Assembly: GCA_900556485.1 (NCBI GenBank)
Contig: USOX01000006.1
Span: 1 to 64,000 of the forward strand
Source of the DNA: an uncultured Dysgonomonas sp.
Lineage (GTDB): Bacteria > Bacteroidota > Bacteroidia > Bacteroidales > Dysgonomonadaceae
Reading direction: 5' to 3'
DNA length: 64,000 bases
Below the pieces are notes generated by a model. The model made no database searches, had not been told where the DNA came from, and worked only from the letters and a program-made list of their open reading frames with translations. Position numbers and translations under genes: made by a program. The first letter of the stretch is position 1. The number at the start of each line of letters is the position of its first letter. Positions 25,335-34,781 of the stretch are shown here, one piece after another.

Positions 25335-25616
25335 TGTGACGAAGACACTTTGATTAGACAAACTAAACAGACAAAACTACTATAAACTTTAACATAAAAC
25401 ATATTTTTGAAGACAAATACTATTTGGTTTTAAACACATATCAGAAAAACATTAATCTAGATTATCTATAGTAGTGATAATGGCTTGTAGTGATTTATTA
25501 TTGCTGCACAGATGAAAGTTATAGTTGATGCTTAAAGCCATACTTTAACTAAAAATTCGCCAAAAATGTTGCATATGTATTTGTAACCGAATACTATATC
25601 TAGAAAACTAATATCT

Positions 25617-28600
25617 ATGAAGATGAAGAGCAAAATATTATTTACTATGTTATTGCTACTGTTTGTGGGAGAAGCAATGGCTCAATGTGCGTTCTCGGTA
25701 GATGTAACGAGAAAAAATGCAACTTGTGGACACAATGGAGGTATATATGCAAACTTATCTTTTCTATCAAATTCCTCTGAATATGATTTTCAAGGGTTTA
25801 CATACCATTTGGAGAGATCGGCAGAACCGGGGATTCCTATTACTTCTGTAAATAATGTTGATCCTGTAATCGGTAATCTGGCTCCTGATACATATAATCT
25901 TATTGTGAGGGGTCTATGTATCTCTTCACAAACAGTGGTTGAACAGAAAGTCTTTGATATTGTAGTGAGTCAAAGGGTTGTGGAACCGTTTACTGTAAGA
26001 TATATAGGAACAGGTTATAAATCGTTACCAAACTATGGAACCGGAGAATTGAAGTTTAGCATTACAGGTGCTAATATTGGATTGTCTTTTACTGTTGATA
26101 TTTTGGAACATCCTGTTGCATATACAGGGCCTAAAAAACTAATAGTTGAGAAAGGAAATATAACTATAGATGGTTTAGTCGGTTCTGATGCAGAACCTTA
26201 TAAGTTTATGTTTTCTGATGGATGTCGTAATGTAACTACAGCTGCTTATTATGTGGAGCAACTACCTTCAGACTTTCCGTCTTCGGACAAAACTGTTTTT
26301 TTGATAAACCCGAATACTGGAGAAGTGGATGGAAAAGTAATTCCAGCCGTCGACTTATCCAAGGTCAGATTATCAATGGGTATTACGAATAAATACAGGA
26401 ACGAATATTCGCGCGATTGGTATGAATGTGGTTATAATCTTACAACTAACAATCCTAGTACAGCAATATGGACAACAACGCATTCGGAAGGGCTATTAAT
26501 ACCATCTTTGATTAGTTATAAAGAATATGCTCAAAATGGAGATAATAGCACTTTGGGCACTCCATATACATGGATGCGTCTCAAACAAAATCCCAATGAT
26601 AAACAGGCTTATCAAACAAAAGTTAGGTGCCGGAAGCCGGAATATCATATGATGTACGACTTAAATTCGATGGATGCAATACTGACTTTCGAACCTATAT
26701 TTGAAAGTGATTCAGAATCTTGGGCCAGATCGATGAGTTGGCATTATGGACCTATAACTGTAAAGGCGGTTGGTCCGGGTTACTTTGATACTTCTTATAA
26801 TCCTGCATCCGATGGGACTAATTATCCAAAACTGAATATGTTTATGGAACCAAGTTTTAGAGGGGAGTACAATTTTACAGTAACGATGGGTGAAGGAGCT
26901 AATCAGTACACGCTTGATCTGGGAAACTATGATATAAGACCCAAAGCATATGCAGAGCTGGATTTCCTGACGGGAAATGTGCCTTGTGTTAATTTTAGTT
27001 CGGCAATGATTCGAGCCAAGACATATCTACCTAAAAAACAAACAGCTACCTGTTATTCTATATTTTGGTTTCAAGACAAGAACTGGGTATATACACCTTA
27101 TCCACCTGATGGAGAAACTTATCCATCTTCGTTAATCCCTATTCAACGAGGAAAAGATAAATTTCATTATAATAACTGGATATATCTTACTTCATCTAAT
27201 CCTGATGGTTCGGATTCTGATTATAAACCAATTCCACATCAGACATATAGGTGGAAGGTTGATGTATATCCAAGCGATGGAGGTGTATTTAATTTTCCTC
27301 CTGAGCAATTGGAAAAGACTATAACAATTTCGGCTCCTCAATACCCTGAGGTAGTAGGTGGATATGTCACTCCATTGACCTCTTTGTCTCAAGGACGAAA
27401 GACTTGTCAAGGTTTTACTTTCACTTTAAACAGAGACGAAATATGGAATAAGATGAAGGTAGAAGGAACTAATATTAATTATCCTTATGTAACATTATTT
27501 GCAATGTATGATCGTGGTATTAATGGATGGACTTCTATTTATTCTACGACATTGGAATTTACAGGAAGCACTGCAAGTTCAAAAAGTTTTATAGGCTTGG
27601 AGAGTGCTCAGGAAGTTGTTGAATTTACAGTGTCTGAAGAATGGCCTTTAAGGAGAGGTGATAACACATATCCTGTATATTTATGTGCTATTCCGAATCG
27701 GTACGGCAGTGGGGCACCTACAGGTAATTATTTGCAACGAATCATTACGGAAGGTTGCTATTGGAGAAGTTCTGAGCCTATAACTGTAAATTTGAATGAT
27801 TTAAGTACTGTGATGATTGATGATGAAAAAACAGGGGGGTACCGATGTACATCTACCTCTGCAGGCATAATGTATATAGGGATGAAAGAGGCTGGAACAT
27901 ACCAGGTAAATATAAAAAACAGAGCACGTTCTTTAGATTTTGAGAGAACTATAGACTTTACTGGTACTCAGGGGGTAATATCTGGATTGCCTGCTCATAT
28001 TTCAGACTATATAGTTGAGGTAACAGTTTTAGATTCTCAAGGGAATAATTGTTTGTCCGGAAGTGAAACCAGAGAAATACATATTCAAAGTTTATATAAT
28101 CCTCGACTGGCAGGATATGAAAGGGGTACAGATTGTGTGACCGGAGATAGAGAAGACCTTTATCTGAGAGCTACATCTATTGTACATACTTCATATAAAT
28201 GGTATGATCCCCAAGGTAATGTTATAACCACAGCATTGACGGGAGCCAAGACTTATCCTGGCGACAATGATATTACAGATATCCCTAAAGGGGAAGATTG
28301 TATAATACGACTGCCTGCAGATATGATAAAAGAAGGGCAATATTCATGTGTAGTAAGTGTAAACTCGGACTGTAATCCTGTGATAGCCAAGACACCATAT
28401 GTAAGCCTTTCAGGAGGGGTTCCTTTATATTGGCGTGTTGACGCTGTGGATGCTAACTGGAATAATGATGAAAATTGGAATGATGCATTGGGGCAAATAG
28501 CTTATCGTGTGCCAAATAAATGTACTGATGTGTTTATTCCGGGGAAAGTAAATTCGTTTTATCCTAATTTGGATGCCAATATTACTATTGGTGAAGCTAT

Positions 28601-29633
28601 GTGCAGGGATATAACATTTCAGTATGGTGCTCAAACTTTATTTACAAATCTTTTGAATTATGATAGGGCTTTTGTGGAATATAATTTTAAATATTATGGT
28701 TCTGGTGTTATCCCTGAAGAAGGGGATCTACCTCAAATTAATTCAGATGAGTATAATAACCCTTCAGGAAGTTTTTCGGATGGAAAAACATTATCGCGTA
28801 ACAGATGGTGGATGTTAGCATCTCCATTAAAAGAAATGGCAACAGGAGATTTTGAGTTAATGGGAAGCCCATACACGTTTAATGCATTATATAATAAAAA
28901 GTTAGACTTCTATAATAATTATGTATTCAATATAAAGAATGAAACAGAAGATAATTTCTTTAGTGTAGTTTCGGATAATACATTGAGATTGTCGGACTAT
29001 TATAATGCATTTGTATTGTGGATGCCATCATACACCAGAGCAGTAGGAGGAAGTCAAAATATTTTGGATAATCTTCAAGGAATTATCAGATATCCTTATT
29101 TTGATGATGAAAATATCAAAAGAATTCGTCAGATATCTCATAATAATACTGTAACTTCTCTGAAGAAATTTAATATTGCAAATCCTGCACAGTCGTTAGG
29201 TGTAAATTCTGTAAACAGATCGTATTATGATGTTATACAAACATTATATCAGGCAAACCGTTTTGTGTATGAGGATAGAGATGGAAATATTGCAAAGGAT
29301 GAATTTGGTAATCCTGTTTATAAACTCAAAATAAAAGCTGATGCAGAGAGGGTAAATGGTAAGGTGATGATCGGAAATCCGTTTATGGCACCTATAGACT
29401 TTAGACTATTTTGGAAAAAGAATCAATCGAAAATACAAGGCTATTATTATATATTGGAAAATGATATTTGGAAAATGTTTGAGATGGCTTCTAATCCTGT
29501 TATAGCTCCACAACAGGCATTTGTGATAGAATTGATAGATAAAACGGGTACAGTTGAATTAGACTTTGATATTAATGAAATAGTAGTTAATAATTTTCAG
29601 GTAAGACCAATAATAGGAGAAAGTAAAGAATAA
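25617..29633 (+). CDS. Very large exported protein of unknown function (1338 aa)
   Basis: Signal peptide residues 1-22 (ILFTMLLLLFVGEAMAQC). The mature chain is beta-rich with Ig-like/SprB-like spacing, including repeated short Cys-containing segments (NATCGHNGGIY, GLCISSQ, SDGCRNVT). A segment around residue 940-980 (YWRVDAVDANWNNDENWND, then RVPNKCTDVFIPGK) is common in large Bacteroidetes surface proteins. No catalytic motif, cell-wall anchor or clear type IX secretion C-terminal domain was seen; the end (INEIVVNNFQVRPI) is beta-like and might be a diverged sorting domain. It is a single gene with its own terminator. Likely a surface or adhesion protein, by inference. Confidence 0.7.
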   Translation: MKMKSKILFTMLLLLFVGEAMAQCAFSVDVTRKNATCGHNGGIYANLSFLSNSSEYDFQGFTYHLERSAEPGIPITSVNNVDPVIGNLAPDTYNLIVRGLCISSQTVVEQKVFDIVVSQRVVEPFTVRYIGTGYKSLPNYGTGELKFSITGANIGLSFTVDILEHPVAYTGPKKLIVEKGNITIDGLVGSDAEPYKFMFSDGCRNVTTAAYYVEQLPSDFPSSDKTVFLINPNTGEVDGKVIPAVDLSKVRLSMGITNKYRNEYSRDWYECGYNLTTNNPSTAIWTTTHSEGLLIPSLISYKEYAQNGDNSTLGTPYTWMRLKQNPNDKQAYQTKVRCRKPEYHMMYDLNSMDAILTFEPIFESDSESWARSMSWHYGPITVKAVGPGYFDTSYNPASDGTNYPKLNMFMEPSFRGEYNFTVTMGEGANQYTLDLGNYDIRPKAYAELDFLTGNVPCVNFSSAMIRAKTYLPKKQTATCYSIFWFQDKNWVYTPYPPDGETYPSSLIPIQRGKDKFHYNNWIYLTSSNPDGSDSDYKPIPHQTYRWKVDVYPSDGGVFNFPPEQLEKTITISAPQYPEVVGGYVTPLTSLSQGRKTCQGFTFTLNRDEIWNKMKVEGTNINYPYVTLFAMYDRGINGWTSIYSTTLEFTGSTASSKSFIGLESAQEVVEFTVSEEWPLRRGDNTYPVYLCAIPNRYGSGAPTGNYLQRIITEGCYWRSSEPITVNLNDLSTVMIDDEKTGGYRCTSTSAGIMYIGMKEAGTYQVNIKNRARSLDFERTIDFTGTQGVISGLPAHISDYIVEVTVLDSQGNNCLSGSETREIHIQSLYNPRLAGYERGTDCVTGDREDLYLRATSIVHTSYKWYDPQGNVITTALTGAKTYPGDNDITDIPKGEDCIIRLPADMIKEGQYSCVVSVNSDCNPVIAKTPYVSLSGGVPLYWRVDAVDANWNNDENWNDALGQIAYRVPNKCTDVFIPGKVNSFYPNLDANITIGEAMCRDITFQYGAQTLFTNLLNYDRAFVEYNFKYYGSGVIPEEGDLPQINSDEYNNPSGSFSDGKTLSRNRWWMLASPLKEMATGDFELMGSPYTFNALYNKKLDFYNNYVFNIKNETEDNFFSVVSDNTLRLSDYYNAFVLWMPSYTRAVGGSQNILDNLQGIIRYPYFDDENIKRIRQISHNNTVTSLKKFNIANPAQSLGVNSVNRSYYDVIQTLYQANRFVYEDRDGNIAKDEFGNPVYKLKIKADAERVNGKVMIGNPFMAPIDFRLFWKKNQSKIQGYYYILENDIWKMFEMASNPVIAPQQAFVIELIDKTGTVELDFDINEIVVNNFQVRPIIGESKE

Positions 29634-29646
29634 GTTTCAATAAAAA

Positions 29647-29679
29647 AGTGCATGCATATAAAACAAATATGCATGCACT
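29647..29679 (+). terminator. Bidirectional terminator hairpin
   Basis: A 13-bp perfect stem AGTGCATGCATAT / ATATGCATGCACT with a 7-nt loop lies between two converging genes. The A-run before it acts as a T-run on the minus strand. Confidence 0.65.
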
Positions 29680-29696
29680 ATATATTTATTTGTATT

Positions 29697-30029
29697 TTAT
29701 TGGTTCTGTTTTTCTTTTAATCTTATAAATGCCCGCATAGCTAAAAAGAGTACAACAACAAGCCCGACTCCAACGATACAAGCTATAATTCTTAATAAAA
29801 TCATGTTATGAATAACACTATATAATGCGACTCCAGTCCATCCGAACCCAACAAAAAAGTTTACAATATTTCTAAGGGCATAAAGCTGGAATGAAGAATC
29901 TTCTCTGATATCTGTACTAATACCAACTAAAGTCATAACACTTTGAATAATAAATATAAAGCTTGCTCCACTGGCTATATACCAATATAGTTGAAGACCG
30001 CCATCCATGTTGAAGAAAAACTCTTTCAT
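29697..30029 (-). CDS. Small multi-spanning membrane protein (110 aa)
   Basis: Three hydrophobic helices are visible (~14-36, ~53-72, ~77-98), followed by a basic C-terminus. The opening (LQLYWYIASGASFIFIIQSVMTLVG) resembles the membrane part of NfeD-like proteins found beside flotillin genes in Bacteroides. This protein lacks the OB-fold domain such proteins carry, and it has no flotillin neighbour. Function unknown. Confidence 0.65.
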   Translation of the reverse strand: MKEFFFNMDGGLQLYWYIASGASFIFIIQSVMTLVGISTDIREDSSFQLYALRNIVNFFVGFGWTGVALYSVIHNMILLRIIACIVGVGLVVVLFLAMRAFIRLKEKQNQ

Positions 30030-30069
30030 AATATTGTAGTTTTTTTGAGTTAACTATTAAGCTCAAATG

Positions 30070-30077
30070 CAAAAGTA
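30070..30077 (-). promoter_or_regulatory. -7 promoter element of the 110-aa membrane protein gene
   Basis: The minus strand reads TACTTTTG, 40 nt before the ATG. Confidence 0.45.
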
Positions 30078-30127
30078 AATCTTTTTTTGAAAGCTGCAAC
30101 TAATTCCGGATTTTGTAACAGAATATT

Positions 30128-30135
30128 TATCTTTG
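30128..30135 (+). promoter_or_regulatory. -7 promoter element of the AAA ATPase gene
   Basis: TATCTTTG lies 63 nt upstream of the chosen ATG at 30199. It overlaps an in-frame TTG at 30133, which is therefore unlikely to be the start. Confidence 0.5.
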
Positions 30136-30198
30136 TTAAACTTTCCCGTTTTTATATTCACATTATTTTATCTTTATCATTGTAATAAATATCTATTT

Positions 30199-30747
30199 AT
30201 GACTAAAAATAATTTTTATATCATAACTGGCGGACCTGGTGTTGGTAAAACTACATTATTGGAAGTATTGCGTTCCAGAGGGTATAATTGTATGCCAGAA
30301 GTTGCGCGTAATATAATAAAGGAACAGATGGAGGTTGGAGGTGATGCTCTACCTTGGAAAGACACACGGAAATATTCCGACTTGATGTTATCCCGTTCGA
30401 TTGACGATTACGTAAAGTTATCGGTTTTGGAAGAATTATATTTTTTTGATAGGGGAATTCCTGATACTTATGGATATGAAGTGTTGATGAACTTTGAACT
30501 ATCACAGCAATTGAAATATGCTGTAGAAAATTATAGATATAACCTGACAGCCTTTATTCTCCCTCCTTGGAAAGAAATATATGAGACAGATGATGAACGG
30601 AAACAAAATTTTGACACAGCGATACAGACTTACGAAACAATGACATCTGTATATAAAAAATTAGGGTACAATCTAATAGAAGTACCTAAATTAACAGCAG
30701 ACAACAGAGCTAATTTCGTATTACAGAGAATTGGTATAATATGTTGA
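30199..30747 (+). CDS. AAA_28-type P-loop NTPase
   Basis: The protein has 182 residues from ATG 30199 (MTKNNFYIITGGPGVGKTTL), where the Walker A motif follows the first strand directly, as is normal. Longer translation from TTG 30133 would prepend an unrelated hydrophobic stretch and overlap the promoter box. Later motifs are MPEVARNII (~36), FFDRGIPDT (~85) and a C-terminal IEVPKL strand, all typical of small AAA ATPases related to NadR/thymidylate-kinase-like proteins. The substrate is unknown and it may act as a kinase-like NTPase. Confidence 0.82.
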   Translation: MTKNNFYIITGGPGVGKTTLLEVLRSRGYNCMPEVARNIIKEQMEVGGDALPWKDTRKYSDLMLSRSIDDYVKLSVLEELYFFDRGIPDTYGYEVLMNFELSQQLKYAVENYRYNLTAFILPPWKEIYETDDERKQNFDTAIQTYETMTSVYKKLGYNLIEVPKLTADNRANFVLQRIGIIC

Positions 30748-30772
30748 AAAAATAACACTAATAAATATATGG

Positions 30773-30797
30773 AAAAGTGTCACTTTTGTCACTTTTT
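30773..30797 (+). repeat. Dispersed 26-bp intergenic element, copy C
   Basis: It contains the same core, GTGTCACTTTTGTCAC, with A4 and T5 flanks. It sits in the 65-nt gap between two converging genes, where it could double as a weak terminator. Confidence 0.6.
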
Positions 30798-30812
30798 CAT
30801 ATCTGTTTTTTT

Positions 30813-31856
30813 TCAATATAAATAGATACTTCTCATTTTATCCAAATCAACATTTAAAACTTTGATCAGATAATTTTCTATAGAGCCATGATCTTTTTTT
30901 ATTTGTTCTAACCCGGCTTGTAAGAAGTCTGGTTTTACTTCGAAAAGGGGAGTTAAGGCAGGATTATCAGCTTTATATTTTGCATACTTATTTGCTAGGT
31001 ATTTGTTTGAAAGCATATAGTCCTCTAATATCGTTTTTTCATTAACGCCAAGCGATGATAAAAACAGAGCGGCTCCCATACCTGTACGGTCTTTCCCAGC
31101 AGAACAATGAAACATTAAGGGAGTATTTTTTTCATTCTGAAGCAAATCAAAGAATTTACGGTATTGTTCAATACAAGCGGAGTCTGTAACTAATAAGATA
31201 TTCATATCTTTCATAAGTTTCTCTGCATATTCAGGTGTTAGTTTGTTCAGGTCTTTGGATATTGCTTCCATTAAATTTCCCGGATTTATTGAGTATGCAT
31301 AGTTATTCTCTACAGATGACGGATTTTTGTCAGGGGCATTATCCATTTCTTCTTTAGACCTGAAATCAACAATAGTTGTTAATGGGATCGATGCAAGATA
31401 TTTTAAATCAGCATCTGTGAGGTTATGTAAATCATCGGAACGAAGCATCTTACCCCATTTTACATATTTCCCGTCAGTGGTTTGATACCCTCCTAAATCG
31501 CGGAAATTATAACCACCTGTCATAGGTAAGTGTCTTTCTGCAATGATTGCTTTACCTTTTTCAGTAGCTATCTGAAAATATGATCTGGTATCGTTTGGTA
31601 CATCTATAGGGAAGGTACCACTATTAATACCTTCTGCTATTGGCTGTGTTAAATCTATTTGATCAATACTTTTTCCAGCATATAAGGACCATTTTTCGTC
31701 TGTATATATTTTAAAATTGGCTGATTTAGATGTTTTCTCTCTTATTATCGATACATCGTTTGATATATTTTGTCCGGCGTAACCGACAGAGCTTTTTTGT
31801 GTACAGGAAGTAAAGATTGAAGATCCTAAAATCATAAAGTAAATGAGCTTTTTCAT
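30813..31856 (-). CDS. Tyrosine/serine phosphatase-like lipoprotein
   Basis: The protein has 347 residues with a lipoprotein signal (ILGSSIFTSC, Cys18). An N-terminal ~100-residue beta domain precedes a dual-specificity phosphatase fold of the bacterial Y_phosphatase3 type: GGYNFRDLGGYQT (family hallmark), WGKMLRSDDLHNLT, the P-loop FHCSAGKDRTGMGAALFL with Cys ~250, and Asp in TIVDFRS. All residues of the CX5R active site are present, so it should be active, outside the cytoplasm. Physiological substrates are unknown (phosphopeptide, phosphoinositide or other). Confidence 0.87.
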   Translation of the reverse strand: MKKLIYFMILGSSIFTSCTQKSSVGYAGQNISNDVSIIREKTSKSANFKIYTDEKWSLYAGKSIDQIDLTQPIAEGINSGTFPIDVPNDTRSYFQIATEKGKAIIAERHLPMTGGYNFRDLGGYQTTDGKYVKWGKMLRSDDLHNLTDADLKYLASIPLTTIVDFRSKEEMDNAPDKNPSSVENNYAYSINPGNLMEAISKDLNKLTPEYAEKLMKDMNILLVTDSACIEQYRKFFDLLQNEKNTPLMFHCSAGKDRTGMGAALFLSSLGVNEKTILEDYMLSNKYLANKYAKYKADNPALTPLFEVKPDFLQAGLEQIKKDHGSIENYLIKVLNVDLDKMRSIYLY

Positions 31857-31885
31857 ATTATACTATATATAGTCTTTTAATGATG

Positions 31886-31893
31886 CAAAAGTA
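31886..31893 (-). promoter_or_regulatory. -7 promoter element of the phosphatase gene
   Basis: The minus strand reads TACTTTTG, 29 nt before the ATG. Confidence 0.45.
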
Positions 31894-32064
31894 AGGATAT
31901 TCTATAAATAGTAGAAAGCAATAGTTTGAGTTTCGTAATATACTTCCGGTATTTTTAAGTAAATTAATTATTCTGATACATAATGTTAAAAATTAAAATT
32001 AGATTAAACTAAAATTATCTTTTTATATCTAAGCATTATAAACAATTTAAAACAAAGACGGAAT

Positions 32065-32874
32065 ATGAAAAAGTTATTTTTATCACTAGCAATATTAATG
32101 AGTGTCTCTTTTAGTACAATTAACGCTCAAAATGGACCACGCAAAGGAGATCATTCAAAGAATAAAATATCAAAGGAATTGAGCTTATCTGAAGAACAAA
32201 AGACAAAAATGGAATCAGCAAGTTTAGAATTTAGATCAAAAATGAAAGACTTGAGAAGTCAATCAGATTTGACTAAGGATCAGAAAACTGCAAAAATGAA
32301 AGAAATAAAGGAACAGCATGAAGCTGTTGTAAATAATATATTGACTCCCGAACAGCAAACTAAAATGAAAGATTTACGGGCTAAAAAAGATGATTCAGAT
32401 AAATTTAGGAAAGATAGACGAAATATGACGATGCATAAAGGTAATAATAGGCATCACAGGGGAGGTCTTGACAAAGAATTGAATCTTACAGATGATCAAA
32501 AAGCAAAAATTAAAGTGTTAAATGATGAATATAGGTCTCAGTCTAGAGAATTAGCTCAAAAGCATAGAGAAGAGCTAAATAAGATTTATACTCCTGAACA
32601 GCAAGAAAAAATAAAAGAATATAGAAAGGATTCTCGTAAAGACAATAAAGCTCCTTTCCGTGATAGAAAGAGAATGGATCGTAATTTAGATCAGGCTAGT
32701 AAAGACAAGCTAAAGGAACTAAGAAATAATTTTGAGAAAGAAAAGAAAGCTGTTGAACTAAGCCGGATTGCCCCTGACGCCCAAAAACAAAAAATTAAAG
32801 AGTTAAGAGAAGGATATATGAAAGAAAAAAGACAAGTGATAGAGAATGCAAAGAAAATAGAAAAACCTGTATAA
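32065..32874 (+). CDS. Exported Spy/CpxP-like protein with three helical repeats
   Basis: The protein has 269 residues with a signal peptide (LFLSLAILMSVSFSTINAQ). The mature chain is highly charged and helical, with recurring LTxxQK-type turns: LSLSEEQKTKMESA, LTPEQQTKMKDLR, LNLTDDQKAKIKVLN and TPEQQEKIKEYR, then a third diverged copy. The two-helix unit with LT-xx-Q motifs recalls Spy/CpxP periplasmic chaperones, here duplicated to about three units. A periplasmic stress chaperone role is inferred; DUF4890-like proteins are an alternative description. Confidence 0.72.
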   Translation: MKKLFLSLAILMSVSFSTINAQNGPRKGDHSKNKISKELSLSEEQKTKMESASLEFRSKMKDLRSQSDLTKDQKTAKMKEIKEQHEAVVNNILTPEQQTKMKDLRAKKDDSDKFRKDRRNMTMHKGNNRHHRGGLDKELNLTDDQKAKIKVLNDEYRSQSRELAQKHREELNKIYTPEQQEKIKEYRKDSRKDNKAPFRDRKRMDRNLDQASKDKLKELRNNFEKEKKAVELSRIAPDAQKQKIKELREGYMKEKRQVIENAKKIEKPV

Positions 32875-32895
32875 CACATTTATTATAAAGATGAG

Positions 32896-32930
32896 AAGTT
32901 GCCTCTGAATTTAAAGAGGCAACTTTTTTA
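32896..32930 (+). terminator. Terminator of the Spy-like gene
   Basis: The perfect 11-bp stem AAGTTGCCTCT / AGAGGCAACTT is followed by a T-run. Confidence 0.85.
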
Positions 32931-32949
32931 TTTTATAATTGTTAATTGA

Positions 32950-32957
32950 TATATTTG
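32950..32957 (+). promoter_or_regulatory. -7 promoter element of the DUF5106 gene
   Basis: TATATTTG lies 22 nt before the ATG, giving a very short leader. Confidence 0.45.
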
Positions 32958-32979
32958 TTCGAAATAAGAATTACTTATA

Positions 32980-33945
32980 ATGAAGATGAGATATATAATT
33001 AATATTACTGCAATACTTGTACTGATACTTTCCTATAGTGCGTGTACTAACGATAAGGGAAAAGAGTCACAAGAATCGAAGGAGATCGAAAAAGTATTCC
33101 CGATGGTTGTAATTCCTCAAAATTATACGACTCCAAAAGAAAAAGCTGATTTTCTTGTAGAGCATTATTGGGATAATTTTGATTTTACAGATACTACATA
33201 TCTTAATTACCCTGAAGTAATGGGCCAAGCGGTGGCTACCTATGCAGAAGTCTTACCTTACACAGATTCGGTAATTATCGAAGCCTCAATAAATAAATCG
33301 TTGATGAAAGCTTCTGAAAGAAGAAATATGCTGAATTATTTTCTTACAGCCTATAAGAAATATTTTTATGATCCTAATTCACCTGTTCGTAATGAAGATG
33401 CTTATATTGTGGTATTAAAATATATTGTGAAAAAAGAGGTAGATGAAGCTGAAAAACAGAGAGCTCAATTTGACTTGGATATGTTATTAAAAAATAGAGT
33501 AGGGGATAAGGCAACTGATATAACTTATACTTTATCTACAGGGAATATTTCCACTCTGTATAATTTGAAAAGTGATTATACAATCCTTATGTTTTATAAC
33601 CCTGATTGTGAATCATGTGAAGAAACAATTGCAATAATGAGAGCTTCTCCAATTATATCAAAATTGGTTCAATTGAAGATAGCATCAGTTTTGGCTTTTT
33701 ATCCGGACAGAGACTTAAGTATATGGGAAAAACATAGGAAAGGTATTCCTTCTGATTGGATAAATGGATATGATAAAAATCAAGAAGTAGAAATAAAACG
33801 ATTGTATGATTTGAAAGCAATACCTACACTTTATCTTTTGGATAGAGATAAAAAAGTCTTATTAAAAGATGCGCATATAAAACTAATAGAGGCATATCTG
33901 GTCAATAGTAACCCTATGATATTTTCCGAAGAAATCAGAAATTAA
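32980..33945 (+). CDS. DUF5106 / thioredoxin-like lipoprotein
   Basis: The protein has 321 residues with a lipoprotein signal (LVLILSYSACTND, Cys22). The N-terminal half has the DUF5106 pattern (KADFLVEHYWDNFDFTDTTYLN, then ERRNMLNYFLTAYKKYFYDPNSP). The C-terminal half is a thioredoxin fold with MFYNPDCESCEETIA, a CxxC redox pair at ~210-213, and the cis-Pro region KAIPTLYLLD. It probably acts as a periplasmic thiol-disulfide protein, a role inferred from the fold. It is a single gene between two terminators. Confidence 0.83.
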   Translation: MKMRYIINITAILVLILSYSACTNDKGKESQESKEIEKVFPMVVIPQNYTTPKEKADFLVEHYWDNFDFTDTTYLNYPEVMGQAVATYAEVLPYTDSVIIEASINKSLMKASERRNMLNYFLTAYKKYFYDPNSPVRNEDAYIVVLKYIVKKEVDEAEKQRAQFDLDMLLKNRVGDKATDITYTLSTGNISTLYNLKSDYTILMFYNPDCESCEETIAIMRASPIISKLVQLKIASVLAFYPDRDLSIWEKHRKGIPSDWINGYDKNQEVEIKRLYDLKAIPTLYLLDRDKKVLLKDAHIKLIEAYLVNSNPMIFSEEIRN

Positions 33946-33969
33946 GTACTATTGATATAATAAAAAATA

Positions 33970-33994
33970 AAGGTTAGATAGATTATCTAACCTT
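33970..33994. terminator. Bidirectional terminator
   Basis: The 11-bp perfect stem AAGGTTAGATA / TATCTAACCTT has a 3-nt loop. It separates the DUF5106 gene from converging rpsT. Confidence 0.75.
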
Positions 33995-34024
33995 ATTATA
34001 TTTAAGTTTTATATTAGTATATTC

Positions 34025-34276
34025 TTATAAAGAATTCACGTGAGCAGCTAATTTCGATTTTAAGTTTCCTGCTTTATTTTTATGTATCACGTTCTTTTTA
34101 GCAAGTCTATCTAACATAGAACATACTGATGGATACAATTTTTGAGCCTCTTCTTTATCTGTAACAGCGCGTAATTTTCTTACTGCATTACGTGTTGTTT
34201 TAGCTACATATCTATTCCTCAAGCGTCTTACTTCTGCTTGTCTGATTCTTTTTTCTGCCGATTTATGATTTGCCAT
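34025..34276 (-). CDS. rpsT: 30S ribosomal protein S20
   Basis: This is a primary 16S rRNA-binding protein of the small subunit. It has 83 residues, is very basic and has the family opening [21 protein letters not shown], with helical continuation to [20 protein letters not shown]. Length and ends are normal. It lies 45 nt downstream of tRNA-Glu on the same strand and probably shares that promoter. Confidence 0.97.
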   Translation of the reverse strand: MANHKSAEKRIRQAEVRRLRNRYVAKTTRNAVRKLRAVTDKEEAQKLYPSVCSMLDRLAKKNVIHKNKAGNLKSKLAAHVNSL

Positions 34277-34321
34277 ATTGACTAATCCTTAAATTATGTT
34301 TTTATTTATATTTTTTTTGAG

Positions 34322-34393
34322 TAGCCCATAGGGGAGTCGAACCCCTCTTTCCAGAATGAAAATCTGGCGTCCTAACCGATAGACGAATGGGCC
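34322..34393 (-). tRNA. tRNA-Glu (anticodon TTC)
   Basis: The minus strand folds as a tRNA. The acceptor is GGCCCAT / ATGGGCT with discriminator A, the anticodon stem is CCAGA/TCTGG with loop TTTTCAT, giving anticodon TTC, and the T-arm is GAGGGGTTCGACTCCCCTA. CCA is not encoded. A consensus promoter lies upstream and rpsT follows. Confidence 0.95.
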
Positions 34394-34446
34394 ATCTTAC
34401 GAGGTCGTCTGTTTTTCAGAGCTTGTTTCCTTCGTGATTGCGGATG

Positions 34447-34477
34447 CAAAGGTATAGCATTTTTTGATACTTGCAAA
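34447..34477 (-). promoter_or_regulatory. Promoter of the tRNA-Glu / rpsT unit
   Basis: The minus strand has TTTG (34474-34477), a 19-nt spacer and TACCTTTG (34447-34454), the best -33/-7 match in the window apart from rho. Confidence 0.7.
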
Positions 34478-34781
34478 TAAATCTGTGTATTTTTTTTGAA
34501 AATATTATGCTTTTATTCTTATGTGTTTGAATATCAATGTCGTTTTTCTTTCATTTTTTTTCTCTGATTTTTATCCTATTGATCGAAAGACTTGCCATTC
34601 TGAAAGATGATGAACTATATTTATCTTTTGATTTATGCATTTCTATTTCGTTTGATGATAGAAATCAAAAAGTAAAAATATGATACTGTTTTATGTCTTT
34701 GCATATGATTTTGATTTATTTTCATATATTTATGTTGGAATAATAAAGACCTTTAATATATTTTAGACTAATACTTACATA
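34478..34781. other. 304-bp AT-rich gap, nothing recognised
   Basis: This lies between the divergent tRNA/rpsT promoter and cstA. No ORF, hairpin or exact -7 box was found. Confidence 0.4.

Noticed and set aside
30133..30198. TTG-started extension of the AAA ATPase
   Set aside because: It overlaps the -7 promoter box and would put a hydrophobic tail before the Walker A strand.
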